Shown: in pieces, positions 17,171-25,801 of the stretch
How the letters are laid out: each line of letters starts with the position of its first letter
How positions within the stretch are numbered: position 1 is the first letter of the stretch
DNA from: JASGCP01 sp965263285
GTDB lineage: Bacteria > Bacteroidota > Bacteroidia > Chitinophagales > Chitinophagaceae
NCBI GenBank assembly: GCA_965263285.1
Contig: CBDHHD010000004.1
Location: forward strand, 434,001 to 498,000
Length of the DNA stretch: 64,000 nucleotides
Direction: 5' to 3'
Translations under genes and position numbers: made by a program
Notes under the pieces: generated by a model
What the model saw: only the letters and a program-made list of their open reading frames with translations
The model's database searches: none
What the model was told of the DNA's origin: nothing

Positions 17171-17482
17171 ATGAAAAAAATTGTAAACAATTTAGGTCTA
17201 ATTCTAGATAGAAAAGAATTGAAAAATGACAAATTAAGAAATTTTATTGGTGGTAAAGGTAACACGGGTAATCCTTACGCATTAGTGGCCTGTGCCAATC
17301 AAAATAATCCAAATCAAGATGTTGCTTTAATTACTTGTATTGATGCAGGATATGTAAAAACTTATGGTTGTTCGGCTTATGTAACATGTAATGCAAGTGG
17401 ATATAAACCAGTTGTGTCTGCTATTCATTACAATAATTGTTCAGTTCAAACTGCATCTTTTGTTTTTTGTCAGAGACCATAA
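17171..17482 (+). CDS. Double-glycine-leader, six-cysteine secreted peptide (bacteriocin/RiPP-like)
   Basis: A 103-residue protein. Residues 1-28 (MKKIVNNLGLILDRKELKND then KLRNFIGG) match the leader style of Bacteroidota double-glycine peptides, in which L-x-R-x-E-L-K precedes a GG cleavage site recognised by peptidase-containing ABC exporters. Cleavage after G28 would leave a 75-residue core with six cysteines (ACA, TCI, GCS, TCN, NCS, FCQ), suggesting three disulfides or other cross-links. No exporter, modification enzyme or immunity gene is near. It sits alone between a repeat element and an IS256 fragment. A bacteriocin, signalling peptide or RiPP precursor are all possible. Confidence 0.6.
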   Translation: MKKIVNNLGLILDRKELKNDKLRNFIGGKGNTGNPYALVACANQNNPNQDVALITCIDAGYVKTYGCSAYVTCNASGYKPVVSAIHYNNCSVQTASFVFCQRP

Positions 17483-17505
17483 ATAAAGATTGTGTAAGTT
17501 GGTTT

Positions 17506-18171
17506 TTAATTGTCTAAGAACTTTGTCAATCTTTCGGCAAAGATAATAATAAATTGGTGTAAAATATAACCCCAATTTTGAATTGGTTTTTGCCAGCTTT
17601 TTTCTATATTTTGAATAGCTAAAAAAATAGCCTTTGTAGCTGATTGTTTATCTACAAATTGTATTTTTGTTTTTGTATATTTTCGGATACCTCTGTTCAT
17701 ATTTTCTATCGTATTTGTTGTATAAATAACTTTTCTAATTTCTAAAGGCAAATCGAAATATCTTGTTAAATGCTCCCAATTTTCTTTCCATGATTTAATA
17801 GCGTATTCATATTTTAGGTTCCATTTTTTTTCAAAATTATCCAATGCTTGTGTCGCCATGTCTTTACTCACAGCGCCATATATATTTTTAAGCTCCTTAC
17901 AAAATTCTTTTCTGTCTTTATAGGATACATGTTTGCAAGAATTTCTAATTTGATGTACAATACAAAGTTGAGTTAAAACCTTAGGGAATACTGTTTGTAT
18001 AGCTTCTGTAAGGCCAGTTAAGTTATCAGAGCAACTTATGCATACATCTTGTACACCTCTTGCTTTTAGGTCTGTAAGCACCTTTAGCCAAAAGCTGGCT
18101 GATTCGGTTTCGCTTATCCAAATGCCTAATACTTCTTTTGTTCCGTCTGTTTTTAAGCCAATAATTGTCAT
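17506..18171 (-). pseudogene. IS256-family (mutator-type) transposase, 5'-truncated
   Basis: 221 residues equal the C-terminal half of an IS256 transposase (usual length about 390-410). They include LKTDGTKEVLGIWISETESA, FWLKVLTDLKARGVQDVCIS, the second catalytic aspartate in CSDNLTGL, the CIVHQIRNS motif and the glutamate of TTNTIENMNRGIRKYTK. The first catalytic aspartate and the N-terminal half are gone, replaced by a short remnant of the IS481-type element. The GATTGTGTAAGTTGG at 17489 is probably its surviving end. Confidence 0.85.
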
Positions 18172-18172
18172 G

Positions 18173-18226
18173 TTTCATAATGTTGTATCCCAATGTAGAA
18201 TAATTTTTCATCAACAACCTTAGTGA
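18173..18226. mobile_element. 54-bp remnant carrying both ends of the IS481-type element
   Basis: GTTTCATAATGTTG at the left and CAACAACCTTAGTGAAAC at the right are diverged copies of the two ends of the IS481-type element at 20052-21207, with almost nothing between. This looks like the scar of an internally deleted copy that interrupted the IS256 transposase. Confidence 0.55.
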
Positions 18227-18270
18227 AACATTAGAAATAATTGCATGTTTTTTAAAAAATAAAAAATAAA

Positions 18271-18332
18271 TTAGTTTTTTAAAAAATATGCAATTATATT
18301 TGATATTTTATCACTAAAAAAATCGCTATACC
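18271..18332 (+). promoter_or_regulatory. Type-3 element end with outward promoter, upstream of the Kelch lipoprotein
   Basis: The stretch ends ACTAAAAAAATCGCTATACC, the type-3 terminal repeat, and starts with the AAATAAATTAGTTTTTTAAA variant of its inner sequence. TTAG (18271-18274), a 20-base spacer and TATATTTG (18295-18302) form a promoter whose predicted start is about 70 bases before the ATG at 18382. Only this end of the element is present. Confidence 0.6.
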
Positions 18333-20051
18333 TAAATTTGATTTATTTTTTTTCATGTCTTAACACCTAAATAGTTACTTTATGCAAAAAAACATCTACC
18401 TACCTTCTTGTCTCTTGCTTTTATTTGTATTCTCTCAATGTACTAAAAAAAATAATAACAACAATACCCCAATAAATAATAGCTTTACAGTAAATATTCA
18501 AATAGCACCCAATACAAGATTAGTGGAACTTGTAAAAGATTCATTTACTATAAATATTAAAAGTACCAACACATATATATATAGCCTCACTGCTAATAAA
18601 ACACTATATGATACTAATAACCAGAAAGTAAACATGACTGATTCTTTAAAAAATATTTCTTATACGACCTTTAAATTATATTATACACCTGCTATTGGAG
18701 ATGGGAGTGCAAATGGTAATGCTACTTCATTTCAATTTTTTATAACAAATCAATTAGGCGTAACACAAACAGTAAGTCTAAGTTTACCCATTTACAACTT
18801 TTTTACTGCTACCATCACGCCCACTAGTACAAAATCAAGTCCTGTTGACTTATTCTTGTCAAAAGCTGATTCTTTTAAGTTAAATATTACACAACCGCCT
18901 ACAAAAAATTATTCTTATATAGTTACTATGCTCAGTAATGACTCTATCTATTATAATTCAAAACAATATAGACAAAACGACACTATTCAAATATTAAATC
19001 AACCATCATCTTTTTATTCCTATAAGTTTTCATACACTCCAGTCAATGTGGCTAACATTAATTATGAGGGTTCTTTTGTTTTACAAATTGATACCCTTAA
19101 TGCACCACCTGTGGTAGGTAGTTCTAAAATAACAAACGATACCGTTTACTTTATAACCAATGCTCTTACGCTTCTTACACCTACATCAAATGCAATGAAT
19201 CAATTTGTTCAACCTACTTTTAGTTGGTCGATTTCGTCATTTAATCCCATTCCTATTACAGGGACATCTTATAGGTTTTACATTGGCACAAGCCTTGGCA
19301 ATTATGCACCCTATAGTACATTCTCAAATACTACTCAATATAATCCTCAATTTATTTTAAAAAACAACACAAAATACTATTGGTATGTTAAACTTATAGA
19401 TGCTAATTATAGTGATTTAGTAACTTCTTATGTCGACAGTTTTACAACAGGAGGAAGTTCTCTACCTATATCAGCAGGTCAATTAAGTAGTGTAACCTTA
19501 AATAATAATATATATTATTGTGGAGGTAAATTAAATGCCGATGTAGGTAATCCTCTTCCTAATGATCAAATTTATATATACAACACAACGAATAGTAGCT
19601 GGTCTCAAACAACAATACCGGGTGGAGCAAGATATGGAGTTTCTATGGCAGCAGTAGGAAACAATATCTATATTATTGGGGGTCTAGATAATGGAGACAA
19701 TAGAATAAGTAGAGTAGATATACTCAATACTACAAATAATTCATGGACAACGGGAACACCTTTACCTAATCCACGAGGATATATGGGAGTTGCATCTATA
19801 GGGAGCAAAATTTACTGCTTGGGTGGATATAATAGCTTAACTACCCCTTTCCTCGGAACCAGCGTAGTAGATAGTTATGATACCACAACAAAAAATTGGA
19901 ATAGTAATATTACTACTATACCAGGTGGCACTAGGTGGAGGATGGGAGTTTCTGCAATAGGCAATCAAATTTATCTAGTAGGCGGATTACTTACTGACGC
20001 TAGTGGTTCTACTGGCAATACTGCTAGAGTAGATATCTTAAATGTTTCTAA

Positions 20052-21207
20052 TTGTTTAGTTTCACAACGTTGTTGATGGTTTTTCCAGCCCTTGTGGCGT
20101 AGTGGAGGCGTAGCCGAAACGGAGCCACAAGGGCTGGAATGTAAAAAATGACTATTTTTGTTTAATAACAATATAAAAAATAAAATATGCCACAAATTTA
20201 CCATTCCAATGCCAAGACAAATATAAGCATTCGCAAACAAATACAAAGCAATTCTTTTTTAACAAATACCGAATTAGCTTCTCAATTTGCTATAGCGAAA
20301 CAAACGATTTCAAAATGGCGAAATAGAGACTTTGTCTCTGATGTATCTAGTATCCCTAAAAATATTCATTATGCTCTAAATGAAGTAGAAACTACATTAA
20401 TTATATCTTTGAGAAAATCTACCTGGTTGCCTATAGATGAAATATTCGAAATATTAGCAGTAGAAAACAAATCTATATCAAGAAGTTCTGTGTATAGGTG
20501 CTTATTACGAAATAATATAAATATAGTGCCCATAGCAGAAAAAGAAAAAGCTAAAAAGTTTAAAGCATACGAGCCAGGATATCTTCATTTCGATGTAACT
20601 TATATGCCAAAATTTAACAAGGTAGGTTCTTATCTATATGTAGCTATAGATAGAGCTACAAGAATATTGTATTATAAAGTATATGACAATAAAACAGCCC
20701 ACAATACAGATCTTTTTTTTGAGGAATGTATGCGTTTCTTCCCTTTTGCTATTACGCATATTTTAACAGATAATGGCCTTGAGTTTACCAATCGACTTAT
20801 GAAAAACAAAAAAGGCAATTTGCGGTCTAACCCTTCTTTACTTGACATTAAGTGCAAAGAAAACAATATTAAACATAGGTGTACTCAACCATCTACACCA
20901 AAAACGAATGGTATGGTAGAAAGAGTAAATGGAACCATTAAAAAAAATACTATCTTAAGGTATGAGTATAATGATAGAATAGATTTAGAAAAAGATTTAG
21001 GTAAATTTTGATTTTCTATAATCTTCACCGACGACATGGTTCTTTAAGAAAAGAACTAAATGTAAAAACACCTTTTGAAGCGCTAGAAAAGTGGTACCAA
21101 CTAAAGCCTGAAATATTTTTACAAACTCCTTCAGAATTTAAAAATAAACTCCTAAATTCGCATGTAGAAACAGTCAATTTTCATCAACAACGTTGTGAAA
21201 CATGACA
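20052..21207 (+). mobile_element. IS481-type insertion sequence, copy 1, with 5-bp target duplication
   Basis: 1156 bp. The left end is TTGTTTAGTTTCACAACG and the right end CAACGTTGTGAAACATGACA; inverted, they match over GTTTCACAACGTTGTTGATG and begin with TGT as usual for IS481. TCTAA is duplicated at 20047-20051 and 21208-21212. Near the left end is a hairpin with arms CCAGCCCTTGTGGC and GCCACAAGGGCTGG. Confidence 0.9.
20187..21205 (+). pseudogene. IS481-type transposase, frameshifted copy
   Basis: It is identical to the intact transposase at 59119-60138 apart from a few substitutions and a one-base deletion near 21008, where copy 2 reads AAATTTATGATTTT and this copy AAATTTTGATTTT. The frame is cut after 274 residues, and the last 65 are in another frame. 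The catalytic D, D and E are all in the first part, but the C-terminus is lost, so it is probably inactive. Confidence 0.9.
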
Positions 21208-21618
21208 TCTAACAACACATACACATGGTCAACAGGGGCTAACGCGCCTATTAATTTATTTTCTAATCAAACCACTGTTATTAACAATAGTATATATACT
21301 GGCTATGCCCAATCAGACAACGGTTATACTTTTGGCTATTTTTATATATACAATACAACAAACAGTACTTGGACACAATCATGGACTACTAATTCTGCAT
21401 TATATAGAGGTATAAATGACTATAGCGCTTCTATTATATCGGCTAATAACAATATATATATAGCAGGTGGTTTTAGTGGAAGTTCTGGATTACCTGCAAA
21501 TAATACATTCCAAGTATTTAATACAGCAACGAATTTATGGGAATATTAGTTTCTATAAACTGCAACTAATTTAAATTAAAAATACAAATAGCATCTCTTA
21601 CAAAAATCACATTTTATT

Positions 21619-21952
21619 GGCTACGGCTTTTTTTAAGGTGCTGGAAGCATGGATGGATTATTAAATACATATAAACATGGAAATAATAGGAAATATCTGA
21701 TGAGGACTGCCCTCAGATAAAGAGCGTTACAAAAAGAGGTGAGCGAAGCAACCAACTCTCTCATTCATTCTCGCTAGCGTAGCGAGCCGTAGTTTTGTAG
21801 CTCTTTATCTGCAGGCTTGATTTTTTCTTTGTTTCTTTCTTTTGTATCAAAACAAAAGAAAGAAAAAGATACAAAAAATAAATGATTAACCTATACCTGA
21901 GTAATTACAAAAAACACAAATACCCCCCAGCACCTCAAAAAAAGATGTAGCC
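21619..21952. repeat. Repeat core with internal deletion (334 bp)
   Basis: It begins GGCTACGGCTTTTTTTAAGG and ends CCTCAAAAAAAGATGTAGCC. About 100 bases in the middle, including the large GAATCGTTATGATGAGC hairpin, are missing compared with the 438-bp core. No type-2 or type-3 wrapping is visible, so this copy may show the core's own ends. Confidence 0.8.
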
Positions 21953-21967
21953 TCTCTATCCTTTTAG

Positions 21968-21998
21968 TTGATTTTTCTTTTTTTTAATATTATATTTG
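21968..21998 (+). promoter_or_regulatory. Promoter of the tRNA-Arg / purB unit
   Basis: TATATTTG at 21991-21998 fits the -7 box, with TTG at 21968-21970 twenty bases upstream. The predicted start is about six bases before the tRNA at 22011. purB has no separate promoter that I can see and starts 18 bases after the tRNA. Confidence 0.65.
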
Positions 21999-22010
21999 CC
22001 ATTTATATTA

Positions 22011-22082
22011 GGTCCCGTAGTTCAATGGATAGAATAGAAGTTTCCTAAACTTTTGATACAGGTTCGATTCCCGTCGGGACTA
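22011..22082 (+). tRNA. tRNA-Arg (anticodon CCU)
   Basis: 72 bases fold into a cloverleaf. The acceptor arm is GGTCCCG / CGGGACT, the D arm GTTC / GAAT, the anticodon arm GAAGT / ACTTT around the loop TTCCTAA, and the T arm surrounds TTCGATT. The anticodon CCT reads AGG arginine codons. CCA is not encoded. The T stem has one A-C mismatch. Confidence 0.9.
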
Positions 22083-22099
22083 TTTTTATATTTTTATTT

Positions 22100-23461
22100 A
22101 TGTTTTCTTTTTCTCCCCTCACTGCTATTTCCCCTATTGATGGCAGGTACCACAAGCAAACAGAAGTGTTGGCAAATTATTTTTCTGAATATGCCTTGAT
22201 GAAGTATCGATTACATATAGAAGTAGAGTATTTAATTTGGTTATCTACACTATCTATATGTTCTTTAAATCAGCAACAACAGCAATCATTGAGAGAGATT
22301 GTTTTATCTTTTTCCGAGAAAGACGCCTTACATATTAAACAAATAGAAGCTACTACAAACCATGATGTTAAGGCTATTGAATATTTTCTAAAAGAAAAGC
22401 TAACGCTATTATCTTTACATGAATCTAAAGAATGGGTACATTTCGGTCTCACTTCTCAGGATATTAACAATACATCTGTTCCGCTTTCTTGGAAGAGCTA
22501 TATAGAAGAGCAGTATGTCCCCCAAATTTTAAAGATTATTCAACAACAGCTAGCACCTTTGGCACATACTTATATAAAATTCCCTATGTTAGCAAGAACG
22601 CATGGACAAGCAGCCACTCCCACTACACTTGGCAAGGAGCTATTCGTTTTTATAGATAGGTTATACCCTCAATTACGCGCATTACAACATATTCCTCATT
22701 GTGCAAAATTTGGAGGTGCAACAGGCAATTTTAATGCTCATGTAGTGGCTTTCCCTCATATTAATTGGATTGAAAAAGCAAATGCTTTTGTATGGCTCCA
22801 GCTACACCTTAAAAGATTACAACATACTACACAAATAGAACACTATGATGCTTTTGCAGCACAGCTAGATGCATTAAAACGCATCAACACAATATGGATT
22901 GATTTTTGTAGAGATATGTGGATGTATATAAGTATGGATTATTTTAAACAGAAAATTAAAAAAGATGAAGTGGGTTCTTCGGCAATGCCCCATAAAGTAA
23001 ATCCTATTGATTTTGAAAATGCTGAAGGCAACTTAGGTATTGCCAATGCTTTGTGTGAACACCTATCGGCAAAATTACCAATTAGTCGTTTACAAAGAGA
23101 CTTAACAGACTCTACAGTATTGCGAAATATAGGAGTCCTAATGGGACATATAGCCATTGCTTTTCATTCTTTAGCTAAAGGAATAGATAAATTGGTGGTT
23201 AATGAAGATGCAATTCATAACGATTTATCAAAGCATTGGATTGTATTGGCTGAAGCTATACAAACTATTCTTCGTAGAGAACACTATCCCTCTCCTTATG
23301 AAGCCCTTAAGGATCTTACGAGAGGGAAGTCGTCTATTACCAAAGAAGAATTACATGCGTTTATTAGGCAATTAAATGTGTCAGAATCGGTAAAAGAAGA
23401 GCTATTAGCAATCACTCCGTTTAATTATGTTGGTATGCAAGCAAGTCCTCCTACTTATTAA
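22100..23461 (+). CDS. purB: Adenylosuccinate lyase
   Basis: A 453-residue enzyme of the fumarase/aspartase superfamily. It carries out two beta-eliminations: SAICAR to AICAR in purine synthesis, and adenylosuccinate to AMP. The N-terminus PLTAISPIDGRYHKQ, FGLTSQDINNTSVP, ARTHGQAATPTTLGKE, and the superfamily signature GSSAMPHKVNPIDFENAEGN are complete. Length matches the E. coli-type enzyme (about 456). The stop codon abuts a type-2 element at 23463, which may have replaced the native 3' region. Confidence 0.96.
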   Translation: MFSFSPLTAISPIDGRYHKQTEVLANYFSEYALMKYRLHIEVEYLIWLSTLSICSLNQQQQQSLREIVLSFSEKDALHIKQIEATTNHDVKAIEYFLKEKLTLLSLHESKEWVHFGLTSQDINNTSVPLSWKSYIEEQYVPQILKIIQQQLAPLAHTYIKFPMLARTHGQAATPTTLGKELFVFIDRLYPQLRALQHIPHCAKFGGATGNFNAHVVAFPHINWIEKANAFVWLQLHLKRLQHTTQIEHYDAFAAQLDALKRINTIWIDFCRDMWMYISMDYFKQKIKKDEVGSSAMPHKVNPIDFENAEGNLGIANALCEHLSAKLPISRLQRDLTDSTVLRNIGVLMGHIAIAFHSLAKGIDKLVVNEDAIHNDLSKHWIVLAEAIQTILRREHYPSPYEALKDLTRGKSSITKEELHAFIRQLNVSESVKEELLAITPFNYVGMQASPPTY

Positions 23462-23462
23462 T

Positions 23463-24007
23463 GGCATAACTAAATTTAGTGTGAGGAAAAATTTAGGTTA
23501 CTAAAAGGCTACATCTTTTTTTGAGGTGCTGGGGGGTATTTGTGTTTTTGTGATTACTCAGGTATAGGTTCATCATTTATTTTTTATATCCTTTTCTTTC
23601 TTTTGTCTTGATACAAAAGAAAGAAACAAAGAAAAAATCAAGCCTGCAGATAAAGAGCTAGGCTCGCTACGCTAGCGAGAATGAAGGGGAGGCGATTAGG
23701 TATGAATCGTTATGATGAGCTTATCCGTAGTGATCTTTTATGTACATACTTTATGCTCATCATAACGATTCATATATAAAAATTCCCGCCTCCACATTCT
23801 CGCTGGTCGCTTCGCTCACCTCGTTTTGTAACGCTCTTTATCTGAGGGCAGTCCTCATCAGACATTTCCTATTATTTCCATGTTTATATTTATTTAATAA
23901 TCCATGCTTCCAGCACCTCAAAAAAAAATATAGCCCATATTGTTTTTGCAAATATCCATTTTCTTTTGTATTTTTGCATAGTCCCTCACACTAAATTTAG
24001 TTATGCC
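23463..24007. mobile_element. Complete type-2 (IS1380-like ends) non-autonomous element
   Basis: 545 bp. It begins GGCATAACTAAATTTAGTGT, ends with the exact inverse, and contains a core from about 23508 to 23936. The A end is left and the promoter-carrying B end right. The core contains the hairpin with arms GAATCGTTATGATGAGC (23704-23720) and its inverse. No convincing target duplication is visible. It fills the whole space between purB and the next gene. Confidence 0.85.
23945..23976 (+). promoter_or_regulatory. Outward promoter in element end, directed into the glutaminyl cyclotransferase gene
   Basis: TTTG at 23945-23948, a 20-base spacer and TATTTTTG at 23969-23976 form a consensus promoter. 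The predicted start is about 23983, 35 bases before the ATG at 24018. Because the element directly joins purB to this gene, it is the only promoter candidate I see. Confidence 0.75.
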
Positions 24008-24017
24008 TTATTCCATT

Positions 24018-24809
24018 ATGAAAAAAATTAGATATATATATGTGATAGGTGTATTTTTTTTATCTTGTCGTCAAGAAGCAATCACTAATCCTTATGCTAT
24101 TCCCCCGCCTTCTCAAGTAGACTTTCATGTAACGGAGACGCTTCCTCATAATACAAAATATTTTACAGAGGGTTTAGTGTTCTATGATCCCTATTTTTAT
24201 GAGAGTACTGGAATTTATGGATTAAGTAAATTGGTTTGTACTAAACCTTTTACAGGACAGGTAGTAAAAGAAATCAATTTGCTCAAAGAGTATTTTGGAG
24301 AAGGTATTTCCATTGTCCATAATAAACTTTATCAATTAACTTGGAAAGAAAAAAAAGTTTTTGTATATGATGTAAATACATTTAAAAAAGAGCAAGAATT
24401 TAATTGGAATCAAGGAGAAGGGTGGGGCATGACAACAGATGGGATATCTTTATTTATTAGTACGGGATCGAGCAATATATATGTGGTAGATCCTATTAAT
24501 TTTCAAGTAAAGAAAACCATTTCTGTACAAGACAATGATGGATTAGTAAGTAATCTTAATTCATTGCAATATGTAAAAGGTAAAATATTTGCCAATATAT
24601 GGCTTACTCAAACAATTGATGTGATTGATGTAAGTACGGGAAGGGTAGTGCAACAATTAGATTGTAGCAATTTGCTTGCTTCTTCGGGTAAAGAAACAGG
24701 CAATGAAGCAGAATTTAATGGCATCGCTTATGATAGCACCCATAGAGAGCTATTTGTAACAGGTAAATACTGGCCTGTTATCTTTGGATTGCAATCGAAC
24801 AGCTGGTAA
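24018..24809 (+). CDS. Glutaminyl-peptide cyclotransferase (bacterial beta-propeller type), lipoprotein
   Basis: A 263-residue protein when begun at ATG 24018 (MKKIRYIYVIGVFFLSC), which gives a lipobox; an ATG at 24003 lies inside the element end. The body matches the five-bladed propeller family (PF05096): HNTKYFTEGLVFYD, YESTGIYGLSKL, LYQLTWKEKKVFVYD, EGWGMTTDGISLFISTGS, LNSLQYVKGKIFANIW, EAEFNGIAYDSTHRELFVTGKYW. Family members convert N-terminal glutamine to pyroglutamate, here probably at the periplasmic face. N-terminal pyroglutamate formation is typical of T9SS- and Sec-exported Bacteroidota proteins. Confidence 0.88.
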   Translation: MKKIRYIYVIGVFFLSCRQEAITNPYAIPPPSQVDFHVTETLPHNTKYFTEGLVFYDPYFYESTGIYGLSKLVCTKPFTGQVVKEINLLKEYFGEGISIVHNKLYQLTWKEKKVFVYDVNTFKKEQEFNWNQGEGWGMTTDGISLFISTGSSNIYVVDPINFQVKKTISVQDNDGLVSNLNSLQYVKGKIFANIWLTQTIDVIDVSTGRVVQQLDCSNLLASSGKETGNEAEFNGIAYDSTHRELFVTGKYWPVIFGLQSNSW

Positions 24810-24869
24810 TATATTATTGTTAATAGCGTGATAGCTATGAATGAATATAAGATACCCCCCCAGCACCTC

Positions 24870-25395
24870 AAAAAATAGGTATAACGACTTTTTTAGTGAG
24901 CAGGTATTAAAATACACCTTTTTTTGTAATGACTCAGGTATAGATTCATTATTTATTTTTTATATCTTTTTCTTTCTTTTGTCTTGATACAAAAGAAAGA
25001 AACAAAGAAAAAATCAAGCCTGCAGATAAAGAGCTACAAAACTAAGGCTCGCTACGCTAGCGAGAATGAATGGGAGGCGGTTAGGTATGAATCGTTATGA
25101 TGAGCTTATCCATAGGTATCTTTTATGTACATACTTTATGCTCATCATAACGATTCATATATAAAAATTCCCGCCTCCACATTCTCGCTGGTCGCTTCGC
25201 TCACCTCGTTTTGTAACGCTCTTTATCTGAGGGCAGTCCTCATCAGATATTTCCTATTATTTCCATGTTTATATGTATTTAATAATCCATGCTTCCAGCA
25301 CCTCAAAAAAAGCCGTAGCCAAAAATAAATTGGTTTTTTTAAAAATATATTATCTTTGTCATCGCTCACTAAAAAAATCGTTATACCAAAAAATA
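24870..25395. mobile_element. Complete type-3 non-autonomous element with 8-bp target duplication
   Basis: The element is 24878-25387 (510 bp). It begins GGTATAACGACTTTTTTAGT and ends ACTAAAAAAATCGTTATACC. AAAAAATA flanks it on both sides (24870-24877 and 25388-25395), the same 8-bp length as the duplication at 6736/7674. It contains one core. It landed next to an older remnant, CCAGCACCTCAAAAAA, at about 24860. Confidence 0.82.
25330..25358 (+). promoter_or_regulatory. Outward promoter in type-3 element end, directed into the cobalamin riboswitch
   Basis: TTGG at 25330-25333, a 17-base spacer and TATCTTTG at 25351-25358. The predicted start is about 25364, roughly 120 bases upstream of the riboswitch. 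A native promoter between 25396 and 25480 is not obvious. Confidence 0.6.
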
Positions 25396-25484
25396 TATAG
25401 TTGATACAATAAAATATTTGCATTTTTAAAAAATAACATAATTTTGTATTTGTTAAGAGGTTCTATTGTTTAATTTTAACTTAA

Positions 25485-25665
25485 ATAATAGATTAAAAGG
25501 GAAGTTGGTCAAATTCCAACACTATCCCCGTAGCTGTAAGTTCTTTTAAAAAATAGCAAACTATTTTTTAAAACTTGTTTTAATTATTCCACTGTGATAC
25601 ACAATCATGGGAAGGAAAAACAAGAGAATAAGTCAGAAGACCTGCCTATTAATAGGATTTGTATT
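25485..25665 (+). promoter_or_regulatory. Cobalamin (B12) riboswitch
   Basis: The conserved parts are in order: AAAAGGGAAGTTGGTCAAAT, then TCCAACACTATCCCCGTAGC and TGTAAG, a variable hairpin (CTTTTAAAAAATAG region), TCCACTGTGATAC, ATCATGGGAAGG, and the B12 box AGTCAGAAGACCTGCC at 25631-25646. GCTTTCGGAGGAAAAGCGG follows at 25670-25688, the usual tail in Bacteroidota. It precedes a TonB receptor gene by about 115 bases and would shut down its expression when cobalamin is plentiful. Confidence 0.93.
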
Positions 25666-25801
25666 TTTTGCTTTCGGAGGAAAAGCGGAGATATAAAAGA
25701 TATAGGTTTGTGTTTCCTACTTGTAATACAAATGGTATAATTTTTTATTTTCTCTTTTTTCATTTGAGAGCTTTATTTTTTAAAAATTAATTTTATTTCA
25801 A

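Larger units (their letters stand above)
18382..21549 (+). pseudogene. Kelch-repeat lipoprotein, interrupted by an IS481-type element
   Basis: The coding parts are 18382-20051 and 21213-21549. Excising the element with one copy of the TCTAA duplication restores an uninterrupted frame of about 668 residues (NVSNNTYTW across the join), so the insertion is recent. It has a lipobox near FVFSQC and two or three ~110-residue beta-sandwich-like repeats in the N-terminal half. A fibronectin-like segment (LLTPTSNAMNQFVQPTFSWS ... YYWYVKLID) precedes a C-terminal Kelch propeller (IYYCGGKL, IYIIGGLD, IYCLGGYN, IYLVGGLL, IYIAGGFS). It would be a surface-exposed lipoprotein; the ligand is unknown. The N-terminal repeats resemble those of the lipoprotein at 35977-37122. 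Confidence 0.88.

Noticed and set aside
17506..18332. The IS256-family transposase as the source of the type-3 terminal repeats, since both are near 18332 and IS256 elements also make 8-9 bp duplications.
   Set aside because: The surviving end of the IS256 fragment (GATTGTGTAAGTTGG, about 17489) does not resemble the type-3 repeat, and a different element remnant lies between the transposase and the type-3 end. The link remains unproven.
20080..20135. The GC-rich hairpin CCAGCCCTTGTGGC ... GCCACAAGGGCTGG as an independent terminator or attachment site.
   Set aside because: It is present at the same position in both copies of the IS481-type element (also 59018-59070), so it belongs to the element.
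23740..23994. Short frames beginning MYILYAHHND or MMSLSI that recur at 12492-12770, 23740, 25125, 37431 and 41546, looking like a conserved small protein family.
   Set aside because: They lie inside the repeat core and run through its hairpin arms in either orientation. The similarity is that of the repeated DNA, and the frames end at different places.
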